A DNA stretch of 32,476 bases from Palsa-504 sp050698755 (lineage in GTDB: Bacteria > Actinomycetota > Actinomycetes > Streptosporangiales > Streptosporangiaceae). Below the pieces are notes generated by a model. That model was given only the letters and a program-made list of their open reading frames with translations, was not told where the DNA came from and searched no databases. The DNA is taken from contig JBOHCK010000018.1 in NCBI GenBank assembly GCA_050698755.1, positions 1 through 32,476 on the forward strand, in the 5' to 3' direction. Numbering within the stretch: the first letter of the stretch is position 1; every line of letters starts with the position of its first letter. Of this stretch, positions 10,572 through 17,387 are shown in pieces. Made by a program: the position numbers and the translations under genes.

Positions 10572-11614
10572 CGGGCGGGCCGGCCGAGGTTGGTGGTACC
10601 TGCCCAACCTGCGGTGAACCCGTCGGGGCCAGGGACAGCTTCTGCGAGTCCTGCGGCACCGAACTGGCCCCGGCCGTGGTCAGCACCGCCTCCCCGGGGT
10701 ACACGCCAGAGTGCCCGGTGTGCTCGGTGGACCCGGCAGCTCCGCCCGGTGCGATCAGCTCCGAGGGCTACTGCGAGTCGTGCGGGCGCAAGGTGCCCTC
10801 CGGGCGTGACCATGCCGAGCTTGACCTCGGGCTGCTCGCCGGCGTCACCGACCGGGGCCTGCGGCACTCGCGCAACGAGGACGCGATGGCCCTGGTGACC
10901 GCCGCGACTCCCGCCGGCCAGGTCGCGATCGCCGTCGTCTGCGACGGGGTGTCCAGCTCGCCCCGCCCGGACGAGGCGTCCCTGCTCGCGGCGCAGTCCG
11001 CGGTCCGCGTGCTCCTGACCTCGGCGCGGCGCGGTGACAACCCGGCGGAGTCCTCGCTCGCCGCGGTGCGCTCGGCGCACAAGGCGCTGACCACCCTGAG
11101 CTCGCCCGGGCAGGCGCCGTCGGCCACGTACGTCTCGGCCGTCGTCTCGGGCGCTGCGGTCACCCTGTGCTGGCTAGGTGACAGCCGCGCCTACTGGCTG
11201 CCCGCCGGGCCCGACGGCACCGCGGCCCGCCTGACCATCGACGACTCCGTGGCCGAACAGCTGGTCGCGCGGGGTGCCATGGCCGAGGCTGAGGCCCTGG
11301 CGTCCCCGCAGGCCCACGTGATCACCGGCTGGCTTGGCGCCGATCTCGGCGAGCCCGAGCCGCACCTGTCGCGGTTCGAGCCGGTAGGGCGCGGTGTCGT
11401 GCTGGTGTGCTCGGACGGGCTGTGGAACTACCGGCCCGACGCGGCCGGCCTGGCCGAGCTTGCCCTTCCCGCGGCGCTGAGCGACCCGCTCGGCACCGCG
11501 GCCAGCCTCGTGAAGTTCGCGATCGACGCCGGGGGCGTGGACAACATCACCGTGGTACTGATCCCCTTCCCGCCCGTCAGCTCGGCGACGTTACCGAGGA
11601 GAATCGCGCCATGA
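10568..11614 (+). CDS. PP2C-family protein phosphatase with two N-terminal zinc ribbons
   Basis: A 348-aa Ser/Thr phosphatase. Two zinc ribbons come first (CPTCG/CESCG, then CPVC/CESCG, together about residues 12-75). The PP2C domain starts near residue 88 and keeps the metal-binding aspartates: RNEDA (D105), CDGV (D126), SDGLWNY (D283) and GVDNIT (D325), plus the GDSRAYWL strand. It should be an active Mn/Mg-dependent phosphatase. The GTG at 10568 overlaps the PknG-like stop as GTGA, and the reading frame upstream of it lies inside that gene. Its stop overlaps the vWA start as ATGA. The zinc ribbons shared with the FHA proteins and the PknG-like protein may act as a common docking device. 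Likely substrates are threonines on FHA partners (inference). Confidence 0.93.
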   Translation: MTGGPAEVGGTCPTCGEPVGARDSFCESCGTELAPAVVSTASPGYTPECPVCSVDPAAPPGAISSEGYCESCGRKVPSGRDHAELDLGLLAGVTDRGLRHSRNEDAMALVTAATPAGQVAIAVVCDGVSSSPRPDEASLLAAQSAVRVLLTSARRGDNPAESSLAAVRSAHKALTTLSSPGQAPSATYVSAVVSGAAVTLCWLGDSRAYWLPAGPDGTAARLTIDDSVAEQLVARGAMAEAEALASPQAHVITGWLGADLGEPEPHLSRFEPVGRGVVLVCSDGLWNYRPDAAGLAELALPAALSDPLGTAASLVKFAIDAGGVDNITVVLIPFPPVSSATLPRRIAP

Positions 11615-12921
11615 CCGAGTACGGCTTCACCATCGACGTCGACCAGAACCAGTTCCTGCCCGAGGGTGGCCGCGACGTCAGCGCCATCGTCACCGTCACG
11701 TCGGCCGCGGATGCGACCGGGTTCTCCGACGCGGGTCCGGCGGGCGGCCAGACGGGCAGCGCGGAGATCATCATCATCGACTGCTCGGGATCGATGGAAT
11801 ACCCGCACACCAAGATCGCCGAGGCGCAAGCGGCGACGGCCGCCGCCATCGACGTGATCCGCGACGGGACCTGGTTCGCGGTCATCGCGGGCACCAACCT
11901 GGCCTGGCCGGTGTTCCCCGCCGACGGGAGCATGGCGGTCGCCAACCAGAGTTCCCGGGCCGCCGCCCGGCAGGCGGTGGCGGGCCTGCGGGCCGGCGGC
12001 GGCACGGCCATCGGGCAGTGGCTGGGACTGGCCAGGCAGATCTTCTCGGCCAGCCCGGCCAGCCTGCGGCACGCCATCCTGCTCACCGACGGCAAGAACC
12101 AGCACGAGACCCAGGAGCAGCTCGCGGCGGCGATCAGCCAATGCGAGGGCGTCTTCAGCTGCGACTGCCGCGGCGTCGGGACGGACTGGGAGGTCAGCGA
12201 GGTTCGCCGGATATCGACCGCGCTGCTGGGGACCGTGGACATCGTGCCCGACCCGTCCGGGCTGGCCACCGACTTCGCGGCCATGATGCAGAACGCCATG
12301 GGCAAGCAGGTGGCCGACGTGGCCCTCCGCGTCTGGACCCCGCAGAGCGCTACGGTCACGTTCGTCAAGCAGGTGGCGCCGGCGGTGAACGACCTGACCG
12401 GCAGGCGCACCTCCCGCAACCCGCAGGCGGGTGACTACCCGACCGGTGCCTGGGGGCCCGGCGAGAGCCGCGACTACCACGTCGGCGTCGAGGTCACCCC
12501 GGCCGGGATCGGGCAGGAGATGCTCGCCGCCCGGGTGAGCCTCGTGGCTAGCTCGCCGGCCGGCGAGGAGATCCTGGGCCAGGGACTGGTCCGCGCGATC
12601 TGGAGCGACGACGAAGCGCTGTCCACGAAAATCAACCCGCGGGTAGCCCACTACACCGGCCAGGCCGAGCTCGCCGACGCGATCCAGGAGGGCTTGGAGG
12701 CCCGCAAGCAGGACGATGAGGAGACCGCGACGGCCAAGCTGGGCCGGGCCGTCGCGCTGGCGCACCAGTCGGGCAACGAGGACACCGCGAAACTGCTGGC
12801 CAAGGTGGTGGACGTGGTGGACGTGGATACGGGGACGGTGCGGCTGAAGAAGCAGGTCGAGGACGCCGACGAAATGGCACTCGACACCAGGTCGACCAAG
12901 ACGGTCCGGGCGCGAAAGTAG
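11611..12921 (+). CDS. vWA domain protein (TerY-like) of the phosphosignalling island
   Basis: A 436-aa protein with a von Willebrand A domain (about residues 45-225). The MIDAS metal site is complete: DCSGS (D57, S59, S61), the loop threonine GGGTAIG (T132) and LLTDGKN (D160). A beta-rich region follows (about 230-350), and the C-terminal ~80 residues are helical and charged, ending in a Lys/Arg tail. vWA proteins paired with PP2C phosphatases and kinases are known as TerY-P triads, where they act as metal-dependent assembly platforms. Here the kinase member is missing. The ATG at 11611 overlaps the PP2C stop as ATGA, and the frame upstream of it is inside the phosphatase gene. No signal peptide, so cytoplasmic. 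Confidence 0.92.
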   Translation: MTEYGFTIDVDQNQFLPEGGRDVSAIVTVTSAADATGFSDAGPAGGQTGSAEIIIIDCSGSMEYPHTKIAEAQAATAAAIDVIRDGTWFAVIAGTNLAWPVFPADGSMAVANQSSRAAARQAVAGLRAGGGTAIGQWLGLARQIFSASPASLRHAILLTDGKNQHETQEQLAAAISQCEGVFSCDCRGVGTDWEVSEVRRISTALLGTVDIVPDPSGLATDFAAMMQNAMGKQVADVALRVWTPQSATVTFVKQVAPAVNDLTGRRTSRNPQAGDYPTGAWGPGESRDYHVGVEVTPAGIGQEMLAARVSLVASSPAGEEILGQGLVRAIWSDDEALSTKINPRVAHYTGQAELADAIQEGLEARKQDDEETATAKLGRAVALAHQSGNEDTAKLLAKVVDVVDVDTGTVRLKKQVEDADEMALDTRSTKTVRARK

Positions 12922-12948
12922 AGATCGCGACCGGAGGAGGAGACGGGC

Positions 12949-13944
12949 ATGGCGGTTTGTCCTAACGGGCACGACTCGGCGAGCGACGATTTCTGCGACG
13001 TATGCGGCATGCGCATCCTCAGCCCCGCCTCCGCCTCCGCGTCCCCGCCTCCCGCGTCTTCACCTCCCTCTTCGTCACCCCCCTCGCCGGCCGGACCCGC
13101 GGCCGGTTCCTCCTACGGCAGCGGCCCGCAGGCCGCGGGCCCCGATCAGTACTGCCCGGTGTGCGGCACAGCGAGATCTGGCCAGTTTTGCGAGTCCTGC
13201 GGATTCAATTTCGCCTCCGCCCAGCCAGCCTTCCCCTCGGCTCCGCCGTCACCCCCCATCGCGTTCACCCCTCAAGCCCCGTACACCCCTCAAGCCCCGT
13301 ACACTCCTCAAACCCCATCCTCTCCAGCTTCACCCGCACCTCAGGCCGTGCCATCAACTCCAGCTCCTTCGGCAATCCCATTCCCGTCCGTTTCTTGGGA
13401 TCCTCCGGTGATGCCCGGCCCGGCCCCGACCGAGGTATCGGTCCCCGTGACGCCCCCGTCCGCGCCCGCGTCCCAGCCCCCGCCGGCGGCGGCCCCGAGC
13501 TCAGCTGCTCCGCCGGCCGCGGCCGCGCCGCCGCCCTACGCTCCGGTCGACTGGACCGCCGTCGTGTCAGCGGATCGCGACTGGTACGAAACCGTCCGGG
13601 CGGCGAGCGGCCCGGAAGGGGAATCCATACCGTTCCCCGCCTACTCCGCCGAGCGGCGGTTCCGGCTGTCGGGCGGCCAGATGCGGATCGGCCGGCGTAG
13701 CGTGTCACGCGGCATGGACCCGGAGATCGACCTGACCGGCCCGCCCGCCGACCCCGGCATCAGCCGCCTGCACGCGGTCCTGATCGCCGAGCCGGACGGC
13801 AACTGGTCGGTTCTCGATCCAGGCTCGGCCAACGGCACGTCCGTCAACGGCACCGAGATACCCACGGGAGACCGGGTGCCGCTGCACGACGGCGATCGCA
13901 TCAACGTCGGCGCCTGGACCGCGATCACGGTGCATCGCGGTTAG
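12949..13944 (+). CDS. Zinc-ribbon / FHA domain protein (FHA2)
   Basis: A 331-aa paralogue of the protein at 4395. Two zinc ribbons (CPNGH with CDVCG, and CPVCG with CESCG, within about residues 4-85) are followed by a shorter Pro/Ala/Ser linker (about 90-200) and a C-terminal FHA domain (about 240-328). The FHA ligand residues are kept: IGRR (G248, R249), SRLHA (S272, H275) and SANG (N295). The start is fixed by GGAGGAGG at 12933-12940, 8 nt before the ATG, and the first ten residues match FHA1 almost exactly. It lies 27 bp after the vWA stop and is probably the last gene of that operon. The FHA halves of the two proteins are far more alike than the linkers, so the linkers evolve fast. It should bind phosphothreonine, but the partner is unknown. 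Confidence 0.92.
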   Translation: MAVCPNGHDSASDDFCDVCGMRILSPASASASPPPASSPPSSSPPSPAGPAAGSSYGSGPQAAGPDQYCPVCGTARSGQFCESCGFNFASAQPAFPSAPPSPPIAFTPQAPYTPQAPYTPQTPSSPASPAPQAVPSTPAPSAIPFPSVSWDPPVMPGPAPTEVSVPVTPPSAPASQPPPAAAPSSAAPPAAAAPPPYAPVDWTAVVSADRDWYETVRAASGPEGESIPFPAYSAERRFRLSGGQMRIGRRSVSRGMDPEIDLTGPPADPGISRLHAVLIAEPDGNWSVLDPGSANGTSVNGTEIPTGDRVPLHDGDRINVGAWTAITVHRG

Positions 13945-13997
13945 CTGCACATATTGCCCGGTGCCTCTGGGCCTGCAGCGACTCCAGGCACTAGCGT

Positions 13998-14828
13998 ATG
14001 CACATGAATAACGTGCCGCCCTCGCTCGACCACAGCGAGGTCGATCTCGGCAATGCCGCCGGAGTCAGTGACCGGGGTTTGCGGCATCACCGCAACGAGG
14101 ACGCGATGGCCCTGGACTGCGAGGTGACACCCGACGGCCCGGTAGTGGTGGCCGTGGTGTGTGACGGCGTATCGTCCTCGCCACGGCCCGCGGAGGCGTC
14201 CCTGATGGCCGCACAGGCCGCGCTGCCGGTCCTGATGGCCGCGGTCCGGGATGGCACCGACCTAATCGAGGCCTCACGGGCTGCGGTGAAGGCCAGCCGT
14301 GAATCAGTCGCCCAGATGGACGAGCCCTCGCACGACACCTCGGCGACCACCTTCGTCTCGGCCATTGCGGCTCCTGGCCTGGTCACCTTGTGCTGGCTGG
14401 GCGACAGCCGCGCGTACTGGCTGACCCAGCCCGAGTCCGAAGCCCGTCAGCTCACCAGAGACGATTCGGTGGCCGGAGGCATGGTCGAGGCCGGCCTGGT
14501 CACCGAGGCCGTGGCCATGGCCTCCCCGCACGCGCACGTGCTGACCCGGTGGCTCGGCGGCGACGCCGCCGACCTCGACGGGGACCCCAAGCGCGCCCCG
14601 CACGTCGAGCAGTACGCCCCGCCGGGAGGCGGCACCCTGCTGCTGTGCTCGGACGGGCTGTGGAACTACCTGCCCGAGGCCGGAGACCTAGCGGAACTAG
14701 CCCTGCCCAAGGCGCTGAACGACCCGCTAGCCGCGGCCAGGGACCTAGTCGACTTCGCCGTCGAGGCCGGCGGCGCCGACAACATCACCGCGATCCTGGT
14801 CCCGTACGCCAATCCAGGCGAGGCCTGA
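13998..14828 (+). CDS. PP2C-family protein phosphatase, no zinc ribbon
   Basis: A 276-aa PP2C phosphatase, closely related to the catalytic half of the protein at 10568 (DRGLRHxRNEDAMAL, VVCDGVSSSPRP, CSDGLWNY and GGxDNIT are shared). Metal-binding aspartates are D35, D56, D219 and D261 counted from 13998, so it should be active. It has no zinc ribbons. A second ATG at 14004 lies exactly 7 nt after a TAGCGT -10-like hexamer (13992-13997), so a leaderless start at 14004 is a serious alternative. No good Shine-Dalgarno precedes 13998. The gene is 53 bp after FHA2 and converges with the minus-strand gene ending at 14835, only 6 bp away. Confidence 0.92.
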   Translation: MHMNNVPPSLDHSEVDLGNAAGVSDRGLRHHRNEDAMALDCEVTPDGPVVVAVVCDGVSSSPRPAEASLMAAQAALPVLMAAVRDGTDLIEASRAAVKASRESVAQMDEPSHDTSATTFVSAIAAPGLVTLCWLGDSRAYWLTQPESEARQLTRDDSVAGGMVEAGLVTEAVAMASPHAHVLTRWLGGDAADLDGDPKRAPHVEQYAPPGGGTLLLCSDGLWNYLPEAGDLAELALPKALNDPLAAARDLVDFAVEAGGADNITAILVPYANPGEA

Positions 14829-14834
14829 CCGGCG

Positions 14835-15614
14835 TCAGTACTTCGGCCCGACGAACTCGTCAAGCCGCGCCACCGCCTCGCGCCGCGCCACCGATATGGT
14901 CTTCGGCCGCGAATACCGCCAGGCCACCCCGAGCTGATCCAGGGTCTCACCGCATAGCCGGAGGATGTCATCCGACTGATTGTCAAAGTGATAGCGTGGG
15001 TACTCATACCACCTATCACCAGCGTTAAGCCTGCGCCGCACCCGGTTCACGCCACGCCAGCCATCTGAATGGAATAGCCCTCTGGCAAATTCACCAGGGT
15101 ATCTCTGTACGATGACGACTTGCCATTGTTCCAGCTCGATTTTCCGAGTGTACTTGCGTCCCGGTCCGTGCTGCGGGAACAGGCACGGCCAGTGCTTAGA
15201 CGTGCTCTTGACCATGGTGCATCCTTGGTAGTGGACATAGAAGACGCTCGACGTGGGCATCACGTCCGACATCGCCCTGCTGGCGGCCGCCATGAGCCCC
15301 GGCCAGTCGTCGCAGCAGGCTAGCCAGAGCGCGAATACATCCCGGCGCCCATGAGTAATGTGTCCATCGCCCAAGTAGAGGCCCAGCAGGTAGGCGTATG
15401 CCGCTTCGTCCAGTGCTCGTCCGTGGCATCGCGGACAGCTGGTCCTGCGCTGGAAACTAGTACTATCCCGACCGCAATGCTGGACATGACGGCGACCGTA
15501 GCGCCAGTGCCTGATGGCGCCCACCGATACGTTGCAGATTCTGGCGTTCTCACTGTCGATAATGCCGAGAGCAGATAGACAAAGAGCCGTGTCGACGGTG
15601 TCCTGAGGGTACAT
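14835..15614 (-). CDS. LAGLIDADG-like protein with N-terminal helix-turn-helix, next to tRNA-Leu
   Basis: A 259-aa protein. Residues about 12-42 look like a helix-turn-helix (ALGIIDSENARICNVSVGAI). A CPRC knuckle is at 60-63. Two LAGLIDADG-type motifs follow: LLGLYLGDG (76-84, D83) and GLFHSDG (179-185, D184), with SKHWPCLFPQHGPGRK between them. This resembles a family seen in many actinomycetes, sometimes called homing endonuclease-like. Catalytic activity is unproven and a DNA-binding or regulatory role is equally possible. The ATG at 15614 is chosen because GAGGGAA lies upstream at suitable distance; the ATG at 15632 lacks one. The gene begins about 35 bp downstream of tRNA-Leu on the same strand and may share its transcript. 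Base composition is visibly less GC-rich than its neighbours, suggesting transfer. Confidence 0.8.
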   Translation of the reverse strand: MYPQDTVDTALCLSALGIIDSENARICNVSVGAIRHWRYGRRHVQHCGRDSTSFQRRTSCPRCHGRALDEAAYAYLLGLYLGDGHITHGRRDVFALWLACCDDWPGLMAAASRAMSDVMPTSSVFYVHYQGCTMVKSTSKHWPCLFPQHGPGRKYTRKIELEQWQVVIVQRYPGEFARGLFHSDGWRGVNRVRRRLNAGDRWYEYPRYHFDNQSDDILRLCGETLDQLGVAWRYSRPKTISVARREAVARLDEFVGPKY

Positions 15615-15649
15615 GAATTCATTTTCCCTCATGCCACTGACATTTATTG

Positions 15650-15736
15650 TGGTGCCGGAAGCGGGATTTGAACCCGCACGCCCTTTCGAGCAGACGCTTT
15701 TGAGGCGTCCTTGTCTGCCAGTTCCAACATTCCGGC
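15650..15736 (-). tRNA. tRNA-Leu (anticodon CAA)
   Basis: Read on the minus strand from 15736, the acceptor GCCGGAA pairs with TTCCGGC. The anticodon stem GACGC/GCGTC closes the loop CTCAAAA with anticodon CAA (reads UUG). A long variable arm (GCTC-GAAA-GGGC) marks a class II leucine tRNA. The T arm is GCGGG-TTCAAAT-CCCGC and the discriminator is A. CCA is encoded at 15650-15652, giving 87 nt in all. Confidence 0.96.
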
Positions 15737-15748
15737 ACAATCCGCAAC

Positions 15749-15754
15749 ATTATA
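15749..15754 (-). promoter_or_regulatory. -10 element of the tRNA-Leu promoter
   Basis: On the minus strand the hexamer is a perfect TATAAT, 12 bases upstream of the mature tRNA 5' end, which puts the transcript start about 6 nt before the tRNA. The -35 region is poor (TGGCTG-like at about 15773-15778). A perfect -10 is striking in this GC-rich context and fits a stable RNA promoter. Confidence 0.6.
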
Positions 15755-15818
15755 TCCGAACACGTTCGAACTCAGCCATGCCGCAGACTGCGATGAGACC
15801 CAATCTACCTGATGACGG

Positions 15819-15824
15819 TACTCT
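15819..15824 (+). promoter_or_regulatory. Possible -10 for a leaderless pdtaR transcript
   Basis: TACTCT (TANNNT type) ends 7 nt before the GTG at 15831, the spacing expected when transcription starts at the start codon. The -35 region (about 15796-15801, AGACCC) is only partly like TTGACC. Confidence 0.35.
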
Positions 15825-15830
15825 CGTGGG

Positions 15831-16436
15831 GTGAGCGAGAACCAACTCCGTGTCGTGATCGCCGAGGATGAGGCGCTGATCCGCATGGACCTCAAGGAGA
15901 TGCTGGAGGAAGAGGGCTACGCGGTGGTGGCCGAGGCGGGGGACGGAGAATCGGCCGTCGAGCGGGTGGCGGCCCTGCGCCCGGACCTGGCCATCCTGGA
16001 CATCAAGATGCCGGTCCTGGACGGGATCTCCGCCGCGGAGCGGATCGCCGCGGAGCGCCTCGCCGCCGTCGTCATCCTGACCGCCTTCTCCCAGCGCGAA
16101 CTCGTGGAACGGGCCCGCGACGCCGGCGCGATGGCCTACCTGGTCAAGCCGTTCACCAAGGCCGACCTGATACCCGCCGTCGAAATGGCGGTCAGCAGGT
16201 ACGCCGAAATCCGCGCCCTCGACGCCGAGATCGGCACGCTGCGCGAACGCCTGGAGGTCCGCAAACTGCTCGACCGGGCCAAGGGCCTGCTCCAGACCGA
16301 GCACGGGCTCAGCGAGCCCGAAGCGTTCCGCTGGATCCAGAAGACCTCCATGGACCGCCGCCTGACCATGCGGAAGGTCGCCGAAGCGGTCATCGAGGGC
16401 AGCATGGAGGTTCCCGCCGACTCACCCCGGCCCTGA
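15831..16436 (+). CDS. pdtaR: ANTAR-domain response regulator, PdtaR-like
   Basis: A 201-aa two-component response regulator. The receiver domain (about 6-122) has the acidic pocket ED (E12, D13), the phosphoacceptor D57 in LAILDIKMP, a conserved threonine in VVILTAF and lysine in YLVKPF. The C-terminal ANTAR domain (about 138-190, LLDRAKGLLQTEHGLSEPEAF) binds RNA hairpins and works as an antiterminator. It matches mycobacterial PdtaR in length and order, whose partner is the histidine kinase PdtaS; no kinase is in this window. The GTG at 15831 lies 7 nt after a TACTCT -10-like hexamer and lacks a clear SD, so the message may be leaderless. The stop codon sits inside a 22-bp tandem repeat. 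Its position upstream of polA is the usual actinobacterial arrangement. Confidence 0.94.
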   Translation: MSENQLRVVIAEDEALIRMDLKEMLEEEGYAVVAEAGDGESAVERVAALRPDLAILDIKMPVLDGISAAERIAAERLAAVVILTAFSQRELVERARDAGAMAYLVKPFTKADLIPAVEMAVSRYAEIRALDAEIGTLRERLEVRKLLDRAKGLLQTEHGLSEPEAFRWIQKTSMDRRLTMRKVAEAVIEGSMEVPADSPRP

Positions 16437-16529
16437 GCCCGGCTGGCCCCGGCCCTGAACCCGGCTGGCCCCGGCCCTGAACCCGGCTGGCCCCAGCCCT
16501 GAACCCTGCTGGCCCCAGCCCGGATCCCG
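16427..16529 (+). repeat. 22-bp tandem repeat, about 4.6 copies, overlapping the pdtaR stop
   Basis: Units start at 16427, 16449, 16471 and 16493, with a partial fifth at 16515. The core is CCGGCCCTGAACCCGGCTGG; units 2 and 3 are identical and units 1 and 4 differ by one to a few bases. The first unit contains the pdtaR stop codon (TGA 16434-16436). As 22 is not a multiple of 3, copies cannot extend the protein in one frame. Internal CCGG-rich arms could fold. Confidence 0.9.
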
Positions 16530-16564
16530 TCGCCCAGGACTACCGGCGCAGGCCCGCCGCAGGT

Positions 16565-16583
16565 CCCCGGGCCGGACCCGGGG
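16565..16583 (+). terminator. Hairpin between convergent genes
   Basis: CCCCGGG (16565-16571), loop CCGGA, CCCGGGG (16577-16583), followed by GGCCTTTGG. It lies in the 298-bp gap between pdtaR (+) and the thioesterase gene (-), which point at each other, so it may serve both. The rest of the gap (16530-16734) shows no gene or tRNA. Confidence 0.5.
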
Positions 16584-16734
16584 GGCCTTTGGTGCCGTGT
16601 CCGCCTTCCCCGGCTAACACGTTGTCTACTTGAACCCCCCGGGCCCGCCGTCCCAAGTTAGCGGCCCGCCGGCGCATCCCGCAAAAGCAACCGGCCCCTC
16701 GCCACGCCCTGGATAACCTACCGTAACTCTATGT

Positions 16735-17184
16735 TCACCCAGATGAAACGGTCCCGTTGCCGTCATGGCCCGGTACCTGGTCCCTAATCAGGCAGGTAAG
16801 CCGCGAAGTGCACACCCGCCGCCCGGCCGAATCCGTTACGACGATGTCATACGTGGCCAGCGTCTGGCCCCCGTGCGCGAGGGTGGCCGCCGCGGTGACC
16901 TCGCCCTCGCGGGCGCCGCGATGGTGCGTCGCGCTGATCTCGATGCCGACCACGACCCGGCCGGGGCCTGCGTGCAGGGCCGCGCCGAGCGACCCGATGG
17001 TCTCCGCGAGCACGCAGGAGGCGCCGCCGTGCAGCAGGCCGTAGGGCTGGGTGTTGCCGTCCACCGGCATCGTCGCGACGACCCGCGACGCGGACGCGGA
17101 CTGGATCTTGATGCCCATCCGGCCGGCGAGCGTGCCGTCGGCCACGGTCATCGCCGTGACCCGGTCCAGCAGTTCCTGATCCAT
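16735..17184 (-). CDS. PaaI-family hotdog thioesterase
   Basis: A 149-aa single-domain hotdog-fold acyl-CoA thioesterase of the PaaI group. The family motif GLLHGGASCVLAETIGS (about residues 49-65) carries the active-site HGG and the acidic residue of the central helix. The central strand region (VVGIEISATHHRGAREGEV) follows. Members cleave acyl- or phenylacetyl-type CoA esters, and the exact substrate cannot be read here. The ATG at 17184 has GGAGG at suitable distance on the minus strand. The gene is divergent from the aldose epimerase at 17388 and convergent with pdtaR. A thioesterase of this type beside polA is common in actinobacterial genomes (from memory). Confidence 0.92.
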   Translation of the reverse strand: MDQELLDRVTAMTVADGTLAGRMGIKIQSASASRVVATMPVDGNTQPYGLLHGGASCVLAETIGSLGAALHAGPGRVVVGIEISATHHRGAREGEVTAAATLAHGGQTLATYDIVVTDSAGRRVCTSRLTCLIRDQVPGHDGNGTVSSG

Positions 17185-17387
17185 CCGCGCCTCCGCCGCC
17201 GCACCTCAGTCCACGTCCCAGGGTGCCACGGGTCCCACGGCCCTGCCGCGCCGCCCAGCGCAGCACCCGCACGCTTGAACGATCCAACATCACAACTCCG
17301 CACCAGATCATGTGGGATAACGGGTGATTTCAGTAGTGTTAGCGCCCAAACGCGGGCTTGAGCCCGGTCAAGGGGAGGGAGCGCAGC

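Noticed and set aside
6816..14828. Search for a Ser/Thr kinase or a GlnH-type binding protein in the island
   Set aside because: No HRD/DFG or glycine-loop pattern and no lipobox or solute-binding protein frame was found in the translations of this region.
15757..15768. Possible LexA (SOS) box CGAAC..GTTCG between tRNA-Leu and pdtaR
   Set aside because: The half-sites are perfect, but the spacer is 2 bp instead of the required 4 bp.
16427..16529. CRISPR-like repeats
   Set aside because: Direct tandem copies with no unique spacers; no cas genes in the window. The same applies to the repeats at 5173, 5793 and 29336.
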